Part shown: in pieces, positions 16,631 to 27,340 of the stretch | How positions within the stretch are numbered: position 1 is the first letter of the stretch | Layout of the letters: the number at the start of each line of letters is the position of its first letter | Assembly (NCBI GenBank): GCA_963734575.1 | Contig: CAVTHT010000009.1 | Span: 124,001 to 188,000, forward strand | From: CAIWHR01 sp963734575 | GTDB lineage: Bacteria; Pseudomonadota; Gammaproteobacteria; Burkholderiales; Casimicrobiaceae | Direction of reading: 5' to 3' | Length of the DNA stretch: 64,000 bases | Program-made: the position numbers and the translations under genes | Notes under the pieces: model-generated | Database searches by the model: none | What the model was told of the DNA's origin: nothing | The model's input: only the letters and a program-made list of their open reading frames with translations

Positions 16631-17590
16631 CAGTGCACCGTCGCACCGGCCGCGCCACGCGCCTCGGCGGGCGCCCGGTTCATGAGATGGATGAACACGT
16701 CCTCGAGCCCGGGCGCCTCCTCCTCCCATGCGAGGCGCGGGTCGGCGAAGTACGGCTGCAGCGCGGCGCGCAGCGCATCGGCGTCGGACCCCGTCACGTG
16801 CAGCGCCGTGCCGAACGCGGCCACCTGCTCGACCGGGGCGAGGCTGCGCAACGAAGCCGCGAGCGCCGCGAGATCGCGGCCCGCGCACCGCCCAGGTGAC
16901 GAGATGCTGGTTGCGCACGATCTCCTCGCCCGTGCCCTGCGCGAGCAGCGTTCCGGACAGGATGTAGGCGAGCTTGTGGCAGCGCTCCGCCTCGTCCATG
17001 TAATGCGTGCTCACGAGCACCGTGATGCCGCGCGCGCTCAGTGCGTGCAGCTCTTCCCAGAAGTCGCGCCGCGCCTTGGGGTCCACACCCGCCGTCGGCT
17101 CGTCGAGCAGCAGGAGCTCCGGCTCGTGCAGCAGACATGCGGCGAGCGCGAGGCGCTGCTTCCACCCTCCCGACAGCGTGCCGGCGAGCTGATCCGCCCG
17201 CTCGCGCAGGCCGAGCTGCGCGAGGGCGTCGTCGATGCGCGCCTTGCGCCCGGCAAGGCCGTACATGCGCGCGACGAACGCGAGGTTCTCGCGGATCGTG
17301 AGGTCCTCCCAGAACGAGAAGCGCTGCGTCATGTAGCCGACGTGACGCTTGATCTCGCGCGGCTCGCGCAGGATGTCGTAGCCGAGGCACCGGCCTTCGC
17401 CGCTGTCGGGCGTGAGGAGGCCGCAGAGCATGCGGATGGTGGTGGTCTTGCCGCTGCCGTTCGGGCCGAGGAAGCCGAAGATCTCGCCGCGCCGCACGGT
17501 GAGCGCGAGGTCCCTGACGACATGCAGCGCACCGAAATGCTTGTTCAGCCCGCGCACGTCGATCACGACGTCCGCGTTCGCGCCGGTCAT
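16630..17590 (-). CDS. ABC exporter ATP-binding protein (one-base insertion)
   Basis: ATPase subunit of the exporter. Walker A GPNGSGKTT, Q-loop MTQRFSFWEDLT, signature LSGGWKQRLALA, Walker B LLLLDEPTAGVDP and the switch VSTHY are all present. The frame changes at WAVRG: a duplicated G near 16880 must be removed to reach the C-terminal part (SLAPVEQVAAFG to ATVH, stop 16630-16632). Corrected length about 319 residues, normal for this family. Start ATG 17590 overlaps the HlyD stop (ATGA). Confidence 0.9.
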
Positions 17591-18576
17591 GGGCGCGCCG
17601 CGGACAACGTCACGTCGACTGGCTGGCCGACGTGCAAACGCGCGGCGTCGGCAGCCGATGGCTTCGCTTCCACGAGATACACGAGCTTGGCGCGATTTTC
17701 CTTGGAATAGAGCACGGGCGGCGTGAACTCGGCCCGATCGGCGACGAACACGATCGTGGCCGCGACCGGCGCGGGGCAGCCATCGCAACGCAGCTCGACG
17801 GACTGTCCCTGCCGCACGCCGGATAGCACCGTCTCCGGCACGAAGAACCGCGCCTTGACGTTGCCCGGCGGCAGGATGCTTGCGACGGGACTGCCTGCGG
17901 CGACCCAGTCGCCGACGTTGTAGTACGTGTCGGCCACGAGGCCCGCGGCAGGCGCGGTGACGGCGCGCTGCGCGAGACGCCAGTCGCTCTGCGCGAGGGC
18001 TTCCCTCGCGGCGGCCACCTCCGCGTCGGCGGCACGGATCTCCGGCGTGCGCGCGGGCAGTTTCGCCGTCGTCACCTGTGCGGAGAGCGACGCGACCTGC
18101 GCTTCGGCGCTGCGCAGTTGCGTTCGCGCGTCATCGAGCGCGGCCTGGCTGACGAAGCCCTTGCTCGCGAGCTCCTGCTGACGCCGCAGGTTCGCCGCGG
18201 CAAGGTCACGCGTGGCCTGCGCCTGGCGCATCTGCTCGGCGATCGCCTCGATCTCCGGCGGACGCCGCCCGGAGCGCAGGTTCTGCGCCCGCGCTTCCGC
18301 GGCCTCGAGCTGCGCCTGCGCCTCACGCCGCGCCGCGGATTCGCTGACGCTTTCCAATGTGAATGCCGGCGCACCGGCGGCAACCTGCTCGCCGCGGCGC
18401 ACGCTCAACTGCTGCAGCGTGCCGGCGAAGGGCGCCGCGAGCCGGATGTATTCCCCCTCGATGTAGCCCTGCAGCGGCGCGTCGGATCGTCGGTCGCACG
18501 CGGCAAGCACGCCCAGCGCCAGCACGGCGCAGAAGAAGCAGCGAAGGGGCGACGAACCGGCGGGACCCTGCAACAC
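17587..18576 (-). CDS. HlyD-family periplasmic adaptor lipoprotein
   Basis: Membrane fusion protein of the exporter. A lipoprotein signal (CAVLALGVLAACD, lipobox LAAC) precedes a lipoyl half-motif (APFAGTLQQLSVRRGEQVAAG), a long coiled coil (about residues 80-180: ESAARREAQAQLEAAEARAQ and following) and the second lipoyl half (VTAPAAGLVADTYYNVGDWVAAGSPV). I propose GTG 18576 as start because it gives a normal-length signal; TTG 18573 is equally possible, and the frame is open further upstream without signal features. First gene of the three-gene exporter operon; substrate unknown, efflux of drugs or lipids likely. Confidence 0.85.
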   Translation of the reverse strand: MLQGPAGSSPLRCFFCAVLALGVLAACDRRSDAPLQGYIEGEYIRLAAPFAGTLQQLSVRRGEQVAAGAPAFTLESVSESAARREAQAQLEAAEARAQNLRSGRRPPEIEAIAEQMRQAQATRDLAAANLRRQQELASKGFVSQAALDDARTQLRSAEAQVASLSAQVTTAKLPARTPEIRAADAEVAAAREALAQSDWRLAQRAVTAPAAGLVADTYYNVGDWVAAGSPVASILPPGNVKARFFVPETVLSGVRQGQSVELRCDGCPAPVAATIVFVADRAEFTPPVLYSKENRAKLVYLVEAKPSAADAARLHVGQPVDVTLSAARP

Positions 18577-18659
18577 GGTGCCCGCATGGTAGCCGCAACG
18601 GGCCGCCGGCACCACGGGCCAGGCCAGTCGCCCATGCGAGTGCGCCGTGCCCGTCCGGT

Positions 18660-19910
18660 TCACGCGTCGGGGACCGCCTTCGGCGTCAGCCTGCGGACGA
18701 CGAAGCCCATCGACAACGCCTGCACGAGGATGCTGAACAGCACCACGCCGTAAGTCGCCGCCAGGATCGCTTCCCGACCCTGCAACGCCGGCAGCCACAG
18801 CGCGAGCGCCACCGAGATGCCGCCGCGCAATCCGCCCCACGTCATGATGCCGATGTCACTGCGCGTCGCGGGCAGCACGCGGCGCATGGCGAGCAGCGGG
18901 ATGCCCACGCTCGCCCAGCGGGCGACGAGCACGATCGGGATCGCGATCAGCGCGGGCTCCAGCCGGACGAGGGTCGGCGACAGCGCGATCACGTTGAGCG
19001 CGATGAGTCCGAACAGCAGCAGGTTCAGGATCTCGTCGAGCACCTGCCAGAACTCGAACAGCCGCCGGCGCGTCTGCGAGGACATGGCGTAGCGCTTGCC
19101 CTGGTTGCCGATGACGAGGCCCATGAGCACCACCGCGATGGGCGCGGATGCATGCAGCAGATCCGCCAGCGCGTACCCCGCCGTCGCCATGGCGAGGGTG
19201 ATGAGGATCTCGACGGCGTAGCTGTCGATGGTGCGCACCATGTGGAACGCCACCACGCCGACGATCAGCCCGATCGCGATACCGCCCGTCACCTCCGTCA
19301 GCAGCGACCACGCGAACCCCGTCATCGACGGACGCGTCGTCTGCGTCGCCACCCCGACCAGCGTGAGGAAGGCGACCACGGCGGTGCCGTCGTTGAACAG
19401 GCTCTCGCCGGCGATGCGCGTGGCGAGCGCCTTCGGCACCGCGAGCGAGCGCAGGATGCCCATCACCGCGATGGGATCGGTCGGGGAGATCAGCGCACCG
19501 AAGATGAGGCAATGCAGGAACGGCAGCGGGAAGCCGAGCCACTGCGCGGCGTAGTAGAAGAGCGTTCCCACGATCGCGGTGGACGCGAGCACGCCGGCGG
19601 TGGCGAGCGTGCCGATCGACCAGCGCTCGCTCGCGATGTCGCTCCAGTCGATGTGCAGGCTGCCCGCGAACAGCAGCAGCCCGAGCATTCCCTGGAAGAC
19701 GACCTCCGTGAAGTCGAGCTGCGCGATCGCCGTCTTCGCCCAGCCCGCGATCGCGGGATGCAGGATCCCGGCAACCGCGACGACGAGCGAGATGCCGAGC
19801 CCCACCGCGGTGATGCCGATGGGCTCCGGCAGGCGAAAGAAGCGTGCGTTGACGTAGCCGAACAGCGCCACCAGGGCGAACACGAGGCCGATGGCCTGGA
19901 ACAGCGTCAT
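18660..19910 (-). CDS. CPA1 Na+/H+ antiporter (NhaP-type)
   Basis: A 416-residue inner-membrane cation/proton antiporter with about 12 hydrophobic segments. Typical motifs: SPTDPIAVMGIL (ion-binding Asp in the TDP region of the CPA1 fold), RIAGESLFNDGTAVV (conserved ND pair), and MTWGGLRGGISVALAL near the C-terminus. It exchanges internal Na+ or K+ for external protons, controlling pH and salt. The C-terminal cytoplasmic tail is only about 20 residues, so regulation by a TrkA-C-type domain is absent. It is 70 bases downstream of the dehydratase gene on the same strand. Confidence 0.9.
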   Translation of the reverse strand: MTLFQAIGLVFALVALFGYVNARFFRLPEPIGITAVGLGISLVVAVAGILHPAIAGWAKTAIAQLDFTEVVFQGMLGLLLFAGSLHIDWSDIASERWSIGTLATAGVLASTAIVGTLFYYAAQWLGFPLPFLHCLIFGALISPTDPIAVMGILRSLAVPKALATRIAGESLFNDGTAVVAFLTLVGVATQTTRPSMTGFAWSLLTEVTGGIAIGLIVGVVAFHMVRTIDSYAVEILITLAMATAGYALADLLHASAPIAVVLMGLVIGNQGKRYAMSSQTRRRLFEFWQVLDEILNLLLFGLIALNVIALSPTLVRLEPALIAIPIVLVARWASVGIPLLAMRRVLPATRSDIGIMTWGGLRGGISVALALWLPALQGREAILAATYGVVLFSILVQALSMGFVVRRLTPKAVPDA

Positions 19911-19980
19911 GCGGCCTCGACGGCGGAGCGCACGCGCACCGGGCGCGACTGCCGCCCGGTCGCATGGCGCTGCCGGCGCT

Positions 19981-21726
19981 CTAGTGGCTCTCGCGCCCGA
20001 CCGGGGCGCCGGACCCGCCGACGAGGAAATCGAGGTCGACGCCGCGATCCGCCTGCAGCACGTGATCGCAGTAGAGCTTCACCCAGCCGCGATCGGCATG
20101 CGGCGGTGGCGGCGTCCACTGGCCGCGCCGCTGCGCGAGCTCTTCATCGCCGACGTGCAGGTGCAGCCTGCGATTGGGTACGTCCAGCGTGATCGTGTCG
20201 CCGCTGCGCACGAGCGCGAGCGGCCCGCCCGCAGCGGCCTCGGGCGACGTGTGCAGCACCACCGTGCCGTAGGCGGTGCCGGACATGCGCGCATCCGAGA
20301 TGCGCACCATGTCGGTGACGCCCTGCTTCAGGATCTTCGCGGGCAGCGCGAAGTTGCCCACCTCGGGAAAGCCGGGATAGCCCTTGGGGCCGCAGTTCTT
20401 GAGCACCAGCACGCACGACGGGTCGACGTCGAGGGCAGGATCGTCGATGCGGCGGTTGAGGTCGTCGATATCCTCGAACACGACCGCGCGCCCGGTGTGC
20501 GTCAGGAGCTCCGGCGTCGCCGCCGAGGGCTTGAGCACCGCGCCGTTCGGGGCGAGGTTGCCGCGCAGCACCGCGATGCCGCCGTTCGGCTTGAACGGCT
20601 TCGCGATCGGCGTGATCACTTCGGGGTTGTAGTTGACCGCGTCCTTGACGTTGTCCCACATCGGCTTGCCGTTCACCGTCAGCGCGTCGCGATGCAGGAA
20701 ATCGCCGATCTCGCGCATCACCACCGGCAGGCCGCCCGCGTAATAGAAGTCCTCCATCAGGAAACGGCCGGAAGGCATGAGGTCCACGAGGCACGGCATG
20801 CTGCGCCCGAGCCGGTCCCAGTCGTCGAGGGTCAGCGGGACGCCGATGCGGGCCGCGATCGCGATGAGGTGCACCACGGCGTTGGTCGAGCCGCCGATCG
20901 CCCCGTTGACCATGATCGCGTTCTCGAACGCCTGGCGCGTAAGGATCTGCGACATGCGCAGGTCCTCGTTCACCATCGCGACGATGCGGCGTCCGACCAT
21001 GCGCGCGAGGACGCTGCGGCGCGAGTCCGCGGCGGGGATGGCCGCGTTCGTGGGCAGGCCCATGCCCAGCGCCTCGACCATCGAGGCCATCGTCGAAGCG
21101 GTCCCCATCGTCATGCAATGCCCCGCCGAGCGCGACATGCAGGCCTCCGCATCGATGACGTCGTTCATCGTCATTTCGCCGGTCTTCAGCATCTCGGTGA
21201 ATTTCCACACGTGCGTGCCGGAGCCGATGTCGTGGCCGCGGAACTTGCCGTTCAGCATCGGCCCGCCGGACAGCCCGATGGTGGGCAGGTCGCACGACGC
21301 CGCGCCCATCAGTAGAGACGGAGTCGTCTTGTCGCAGCCCATCATGAGGACGATGCCGTCGAAGGGGTTGGCACGGATGCATTCCTCGACGTCCATCGCC
21401 GCCTGGTTGCGGAACAGCATCGTGGTCGGGCGCATCAGCGTTTCGCCGAGACTCATCACCGGGAATTCGATCGGAAATCCGCCGGCGTCCAGCACGCCGT
21501 CGCGGATGTGCTGCGCGAGGTCACGGAAATGGGCGTTGCAGGGCGTCGCCTGCGACCACGTGTTGCAGATACCGATGACCGGGCGGCCGTCGAACTGGTC
21601 GTGGGGGATGCCCTGGTTCTTCATCCACGAGCGATGCACCATGCCATCGCGGTCGTCGCGGCCGAACCAGGCCTGGGAGCGCAGAGCGCGCTTGTTCTTC
21701 GAATGCTTGGGATCGTTTTCGCTCAT
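19981..21726 (-). CDS. IlvD/EDD-family sugar-acid dehydratase (L-arabinonate/D-xylonate type)
   Basis: An intact 581-residue Fe-S dehydratase of the IlvD/Edd superfamily. Cluster cysteines are in CNTWSQATPCN, LMMGCDKTTPS and AGHCMTMGTAST. The start KNKRALRSQAWFGRDDRDGMVHRSWMKNQG and overall length are those of the sugar-acid branch (L-arabinonate, D-xylonate, D-galactonate/fuconate), not of branched-chain DHAD, which lacks that leader. It converts an aldonate to a 2-keto-3-deoxy acid. It lies downstream of a sugar ABC transporter and a Kelch lipoprotein on the same strand, so the ABC system may import the parent sugar or lactone. The exact substrate cannot be fixed from sequence. Confidence 0.9.
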   Translation of the reverse strand: MSENDPKHSKNKRALRSQAWFGRDDRDGMVHRSWMKNQGIPHDQFDGRPVIGICNTWSQATPCNAHFRDLAQHIRDGVLDAGGFPIEFPVMSLGETLMRPTTMLFRNQAAMDVEECIRANPFDGIVLMMGCDKTTPSLLMGAASCDLPTIGLSGGPMLNGKFRGHDIGSGTHVWKFTEMLKTGEMTMNDVIDAEACMSRSAGHCMTMGTASTMASMVEALGMGLPTNAAIPAADSRRSVLARMVGRRIVAMVNEDLRMSQILTRQAFENAIMVNGAIGGSTNAVVHLIAIAARIGVPLTLDDWDRLGRSMPCLVDLMPSGRFLMEDFYYAGGLPVVMREIGDFLHRDALTVNGKPMWDNVKDAVNYNPEVITPIAKPFKPNGGIAVLRGNLAPNGAVLKPSAATPELLTHTGRAVVFEDIDDLNRRIDDPALDVDPSCVLVLKNCGPKGYPGFPEVGNFALPAKILKQGVTDMVRISDARMSGTAYGTVVLHTSPEAAAGGPLALVRSGDTITLDVPNRRLHLHVGDEELAQRRGQWTPPPPHADRGWVKLYCDHVLQADRGVDLDFLVGGSGAPVGRESH

Positions 21727-21885
21727 GGGAGTCGCTTCCGAAGGTCCGGCACGATGCCGGCGCGTGAGAGGGAACGCTGCAACGCTATTGTGCCAGCGCG
21801 CCAGGATGCGTTCGGCGCCACGTTTGCATAGGTGGCACGCACGCGATGGCGGCGGCGGCCGTGCGACGGTCGGACGCCGGGCGCA

Positions 21886-22863
21886 TCAGCGCGAGGCACA
21901 TGGCCGCACGAAACGCTGCACGGTGGTGCTGCCCACCGATGCATGACTCGGCTCGGGCGTCGGGCTGCCGCCCACCACCAGCACGTCGTCGCCTGCCGGC
22001 ACGGCGCGGGCGAAGTTGCGCGGTGCCGGCATCGGCGCAAGGCGCTGCCAGCGCATGCGCCCGTCGAGGAGCAGGACGTCGTCCAGGCTTGCGCGCCGCG
22101 CCTGCGATTCGCCACCGGCGAGCAGGATGCCGTCGCAATGCACGACGGCGCCGGCCGTGCCGCGCGGCTCGATCGAGGGACCCGTGCTCCACGCGCCGCG
22201 CGCAGGATCGTAGATGAACACGTCCCCGAAGTCCGCCGGGCCGCTGCGCCCGCCGATCGCGAACAGCTTGCCGGCGAAGGCAACACCCGCGGGACTGCCC
22301 TCCGCGCGCGGCAACGGCGCCGCCGCGATCCAGCGGTCGGCCGCGGGATCGTAGACGTCATGGTCGGCGAGCGTCGTGCGATCGTTGCCCCCGCCGAAAA
22401 CATGGACGCGTCCGTCCAGCACCACGGCTGCATGGCCACCGCGCGGCGCGGGCAGCGGGGCAGCTTCGCTCCAGGCGCGCGCGGCGAGGTCGTATACCTG
22501 CACGCGGGCGGTCGGCACGTTGGTGTCGGTCTGAAAGCCGCCGATGACGTAGATGCGATTGCGCAGGAGGACGGCAGCCGGTGCATTGAGGCCCGGCCCG
22601 GGCAGCATCGTCTCGATGGACCACGTGCGACCGTCGAAACGTTCGACCGCGAGGACCGGCGCGCCGCCCTCGCCCGTGCCCGCGAGTGCAAAGACGACGC
22701 TGCCGTCGCTCACCACCGCATGTGCCGCCCGCGCATGGAGCATCGGCGCATCGAGGTGCCACGCGCCCACGGTCGGGTCGCGGGACAAAGGTGCGGGCGC
22801 GCTGCAGGCGGCCAACGCGAGCGGCAGCGCGAAGGCAAGGGCGTAGGCGCCGCGGCGCAACAT
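21886..22863 (-). CDS. Kelch-repeat beta-propeller lipoprotein
   Basis: A 325-residue exported protein. Signal and lipobox LALAACS at the N-terminus predict lipidation. Six Kelch motifs carry the GG doublets (ALAGTGEGG, RIYVIGGF, RVHVFGGG, KLFAIGGRSG, LLAGGES, VLVVGGS), which fits a six-bladed propeller. N-acetylneuraminate epimerase NanM is a periplasmic Kelch sugar mutarotase, but this one is a lipoprotein and I see no direct similarity that assigns a sugar. Location between the ABC transporter genes and the sugar-acid dehydratase suggests a sugar- or lactone-related job in the periplasm. A short 23-base gap to the ABC ATPase supports operon membership. Confidence 0.8.
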   Translation of the reverse strand: MLRRGAYALAFALPLALAACSAPAPLSRDPTVGAWHLDAPMLHARAAHAVVSDGSVVFALAGTGEGGAPVLAVERFDGRTWSIETMLPGPGLNAPAAVLLRNRIYVIGGFQTDTNVPTARVQVYDLAARAWSEAAPLPAPRGGHAAVVLDGRVHVFGGGNDRTTLADHDVYDPAADRWIAAAPLPRAEGSPAGVAFAGKLFAIGGRSGPADFGDVFIYDPARGAWSTGPSIEPRGTAGAVVHCDGILLAGGESQARRASLDDVLLLDGRMRWQRLAPMPAPRNFARAVPAGDDVLVVGGSPTPEPSHASVGSTTVQRFVRPCASR

Positions 22864-22886
22864 GGCGGCCGCGGTGTCCGTCGACG

Positions 22887-23965
<1,079 letters not shown>

Positions 23966-23995
23966 GCGCGTGTCCTGTGTGGTTCGCCCGGAGCG

Positions 23996-24847
23996 TCAGG
24001 TCTTCACCGCGCCCGCGGTCAGGCCGGCGACCATGTAGCGCTTGAACGCGTAGTAGATGGCCGCCGGCGGCAACGCATAGACGAGGCCCGTCGCCATCAG
24101 CAATTCCCACGGCGAATCGTCGGCTGCGAGGAAGTTGCCCAGCGCGACGGCGAGCGTGATCTGCCGCTCCTTCGACAGGAGCAGGAAGGCATACAGGTAC
24201 TCGTTCCACGCGAGCAGCAGCGCGTAGGTGCCGATCGCGACGATCGAGGGCATCATCAGCGGCAGGTAGACGAGCCGGAAGAGCTGCAGCGGCGAGGCGC
24301 CGTCGATGCGCGCGGCTTCGTCCAGCTCGTAGGGCAGCTTGTCGGAGGCCTGCTTCAGCACCCAGATGGCGTACGGCGAAGCGATCGTCACCATCGCCAG
24401 GATGAGCGCCCACTGATTGTCGAGCAGCCCGTAGTTGCCCATCGTCTTGTACATCGGCACGGCGAGGAAGGCTGCCGGGATGAAGTACGTGAACAGCGCG
24501 AGGTTCATGATCGTGCGCCCGCCGCGCACCTTGAGCCGACTGATCGCGAACGCGGCGCCGGTCGCGACGACCAGCGTGAGGAGTCCCACGCTGACCGCGA
24601 TGATGAGGGAGTTGCCGAGCTGCAGCCAGAAGTGGCTGAGGTAGTAATGCTGCTGGCCGAACACGACCTCGAAGTTGTGCAGCGTGGGATGGTCCGGCCA
24701 CAGCTTGCCGGCGAAGATCGTCTCCTTGGGCGAGATGGAGAACAGGAACAGGTAGTAGATCGGCAGCATCGTCCACAGCAGCACCGGGATGCCGATCAGG
24801 AGGAGCTTCGCCTCCCGCAGCGCGTTGCGCGCCTTGAATGCGCTCAT
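23996..24847 (-). CDS. Sugar ABC transporter permease (MalG/UgpE type)
   Basis: Inner-membrane subunit, 283 residues, with six hydrophobic segments. The conserved EAA loop reads ELDEAARIDGASPLQLFRLVYLPLM, which docks on the ATPase. The N-terminus KARNALREAKLLLIGIPVLLWTMLP is typical of MalG-type permeases. ATG 24847 overlaps the upstream permease stop (ATGA). The frame is intact. Confidence 0.92.
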   Translation of the reverse strand: MSAFKARNALREAKLLLIGIPVLLWTMLPIYYLFLFSISPKETIFAGKLWPDHPTLHNFEVVFGQQHYYLSHFWLQLGNSLIIAVSVGLLTLVVATGAAFAISRLKVRGGRTIMNLALFTYFIPAAFLAVPMYKTMGNYGLLDNQWALILAMVTIASPYAIWVLKQASDKLPYELDEAARIDGASPLQLFRLVYLPLMMPSIVAIGTYALLLAWNEYLYAFLLLSKERQITLAVALGNFLAADDSPWELLMATGLVYALPPAAIYYAFKRYMVAGLTAGAVKT

Positions 24848-25723
24848 TTCGACAGCCGCCGCATCATGAAGAACACCAGCGGCAGGACGAGCGGCATCGC
24901 CACGACGATCGCGGCCATCGACAGGTCCACCTGGTCGAGCCGCAGGTAGCGGATGCCGAGCGTGGCGAGGACGTGGGTGAGATCCGCGGGGCCGCCCCCG
25001 GTGAGCAGGTAGACGCTGTTGAAGTCGCCGAGGGTCCAGATCATCGACAGGATGGTGGACGTGAGGTACAGCGTCTGCATCGACGGCCAGGTGATGAAGC
25101 GGAACTTCTGCCAGCGGCGACGCGCCATCGACGGAGGCGGCCTCGTAGAGCTCACCCGGGATCGCCATCCGGCCGGCGATGAGGATCAGCGTCCAGAACG
25201 GTAGCGACTTCCAGATGTGGACGAGGATCGCCATCGCGAGCGCGAGCTGCGGATCGTTCAGCCAGTTCGGACCGTCTGCGCCGGTGAAGCGGAAGATCAG
25301 CGAATTGATGATTCCCCATTCCGGATTCAGCATGAAGCGGAAGGAGAGGATCGTCGGGATCGACGGCACGGCCCAGGGCAGGATGAAGACCAGCGAGAGC
25401 CACCGGATCCAGGGCCGGGCCTGCACGAAGAACCCGGACAGGACGAGCGCCACGAGCATCTTGAAATTGATGCCGATGACGAGGAACACCAGCGTGTTGA
25501 CCACCGACCGCGCGAAGATCGGGTCGGCGATCAGGTGCTCGTAGCTCTGTGGGTGGCGCGCCAGCCAGAGCCCGTAGCAGACCGGATAGAGCACGAACAC
25601 CGCGAACACGATCACGTAGGGCGCGATCATGATCATGCCCCACGCCTGCCATGGCGACAGGCGCTTCCTGGCGGGGCCGGCGGGCAGCACCGGCTGGACT
25701 TCCGGTAGGGCGATCGTGGACAT
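24844..25723 (-). CDS. Sugar ABC transporter permease (MalF/UgpA type, one-base insertion)
   Basis: Partner permease, about 292 residues. Membrane segments begin at APYVIVFAVFVLYPVCYGLWL. The EAA loop ELYEAASVDGA is cut by an insertion near 25125; removing one base restores RRWQKFRFITWPSM and the last membrane helices to the stop at 24844. Start ATG 25723 (MSTIALPEVQ) is preferred over 25774 because no motif supports the longer N-terminus. It follows the binding-protein gene after a 94-base gap that contains a strong hairpin. Confidence 0.9.
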
Positions 25724-25775
25724 GTGCGAGGACCCTTGCGCCGGGGTGATCCGCCTGTGCGGCAGGCCGATCACC

Positions 25776-25804
25776 CCGGCGTTCCCGCCGGACGGGAGCG
25801 CCGG
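25776..25804 (-). other. Intercistronic hairpin between binding-protein and permease genes
   Basis: Arms CCGGCGTTCCCG and CGGGAGCGCCGG (plus-strand view) pair over 12 positions with one G-T wobble, loop CCGGA. It sits 14 bases after the binding-protein stop and 50 bases before the permease start. Hairpins at this point commonly protect the 5' part of the transcript so more binding protein than permease is made. No T-tract, so it is not a full terminator. Confidence 0.55.
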
Positions 25805-25817
25805 CTCGCGTGCAGCT

Positions 25818-27193
25818 TCAGCCCGCGACAGCCTTGATGCGCGCGATCATCTCGTCCACGGCCTTGTCCACGGGAACCTTCTCGTTGACGACGCGGTTCA
25901 TCGCCTTCGCCCAGACATTCTCGTTGTTGAGGATCGTGAACTTGTAGTTCTTGGTGAATTCGAAGGTCACCGTGCCGGCGGCGTACTGGTTGTACACCGA
26001 CTTGCGGTGGGGATCGGCCTGCCAGAACGGCCGTTGCTGCGCCGCCTTGGTCACCGGGAACCACCGTCCCAGCGCGCCTTCCACGTACGGCGTGAGGTTG
26101 TCCTCCTGCAGCAGGAAGCTCACGAACTCCCTGGCGCGCTTCTTGTTCTTGGCGCCCTCGAAGATCACGCCCGTCTTGACGGCGGTGCGGTACACCATCT
26201 TCGAGCCGTCCGGCTTGTTGGGAAAGCCGGCGGTGCGGATCAGCTCGTAATTGTTCTTCGGCCTGCGCGCGCTGGTCGGCGGTGAGGGTCTCGTTGTTCA
26301 TGTCGTCGAGCCACTTCGCCGCGATCGAGATCGTCGCGTTGTGCGTGAGGATGGTCGTCTTGTTGTGGAAGGCGACGTTGTTGTCCGGGTCCTTCCACGA
26401 CGTGGACGACGGCGGCGTGCAGCCCTTGGTGTACGGCGTCGTGTAATCGGTGAGCGCGTTGATCGAGTCCCTGCTTGACCTTCGGATCATCGACCAGCAG
26501 CTTGCCGTTGTCGTCGACGAGCTTCACGTTGTACGCGTCCATGAAGGTCAGGAACGAATAGAACGAGTCGCTCGAATCGACGCCCATGGGGAAGCCCGTG
26601 GCGAACACGCGCGAGCCGGTCTTCTTGCGATAGGCCGGCTGCACCTTGTCGCACCAGAACGACCAGTAGCCCTTCCAGTCCGTGGGGATGTCCGACTCCT
26701 TGAAGCCGGCTTCCTGCAGCATGTCGATCCAGTACTCGATGTGCATCGTCTGCTGCTTCAGCGGAAATGCGTAGTACGCCTTCTTCTTGGTCTTGTCGTT
26801 GTAGAGGAAGGTGGTCTCGACCGTGTTGGGCGCGAACTGGGCCTTGAGCGGCGTGATGACGTCGGTGATGTCCTCGAGCTTGCCGTCGAAGGCCCACTTG
26901 CCGGTGACCTGGAAGTCGTACACGTCGGCGAATGCGACGTCCGGCGGGGTGCCCGAATCGAGCGCCGCCACGGTCTTCGGGATCATGTCCTGGACCGGAT
27001 ATTGCGACAGCTCGACCTTGACGCCGGTCTTCTGCTCGAACTTCTTGATGGCCGCGAGGAGCGCGTCGTCCTCCGACTTGTAGAACCCCTTGACCCAATA
27101 CACGTGCAGCGTTTCCTGCGCGCCGGCCTGGCCCGCGACCAGCAGCGCGCCGGCGGCAACAGCGGCCAGCGCGAGCCTGAACAAACCTTTCAT
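25818..27193 (-). CDS. Sugar ABC transporter substrate-binding protein (family 1, MalE-like, two one-base insertions)
   Basis: Periplasmic sugar-binding protein. Signal peptide MKGLFRLALAAVAAGALLVAG ends at AGA-QETLHVYW. The N-lobe (KKFEQKTGVKVELSQYPVQD, ALDSGTPPDVAFAD) and C-lobe (AAQQRPFWQADPHRKSVYNQY) match the extracellular solute-binding protein family 1. Two extra G bases break the frame: near 26470 (after PKVKQ, before DSINALTDYTTPYTKG) and near 26262 (before KNNYELIRTAGFPNKPDG). Corrected length about 457. First gene of the importer operon; the ligand is unknown but neighbouring genes point to a sugar or sugar acid. Confidence 0.9.
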
Positions 27194-27263
27194 TTGCGAC
27201 TCCTCCTCGTGGTGAACGGGCGCAGGCTTCGCGCCTTGTCGGGCGCCCGCGATGCTCGTGCCA

Positions 27264-27292
27264 GACTAAGTTGTACCCGAATGGGGTGTCAA
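27264..27292 (-). promoter_or_regulatory. Possible promoter of the sugar ABC operon
   Basis: On the minus strand a perfect -35 TTGACA (27292-27287) lies 70-100 bases upstream of the binding-protein ATG. The best -10 at 17-18 bases (TTAGTC/TAGTCT) is poor, so an activator may be needed. Only the -35 is convincing. Confidence 0.3.
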
Positions 27293-27340
27293 TCGCCGGA
27301 ACACCCCGCGTGCCTGGGACAGAAACAGGTTCGCCTACGC

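Noticed and set aside
14855..17710. Plus-strand frame of 951 codons opposite the exporter genes
   Set aside because: Shadow of the ABC exporter genes; no recognisable protein.
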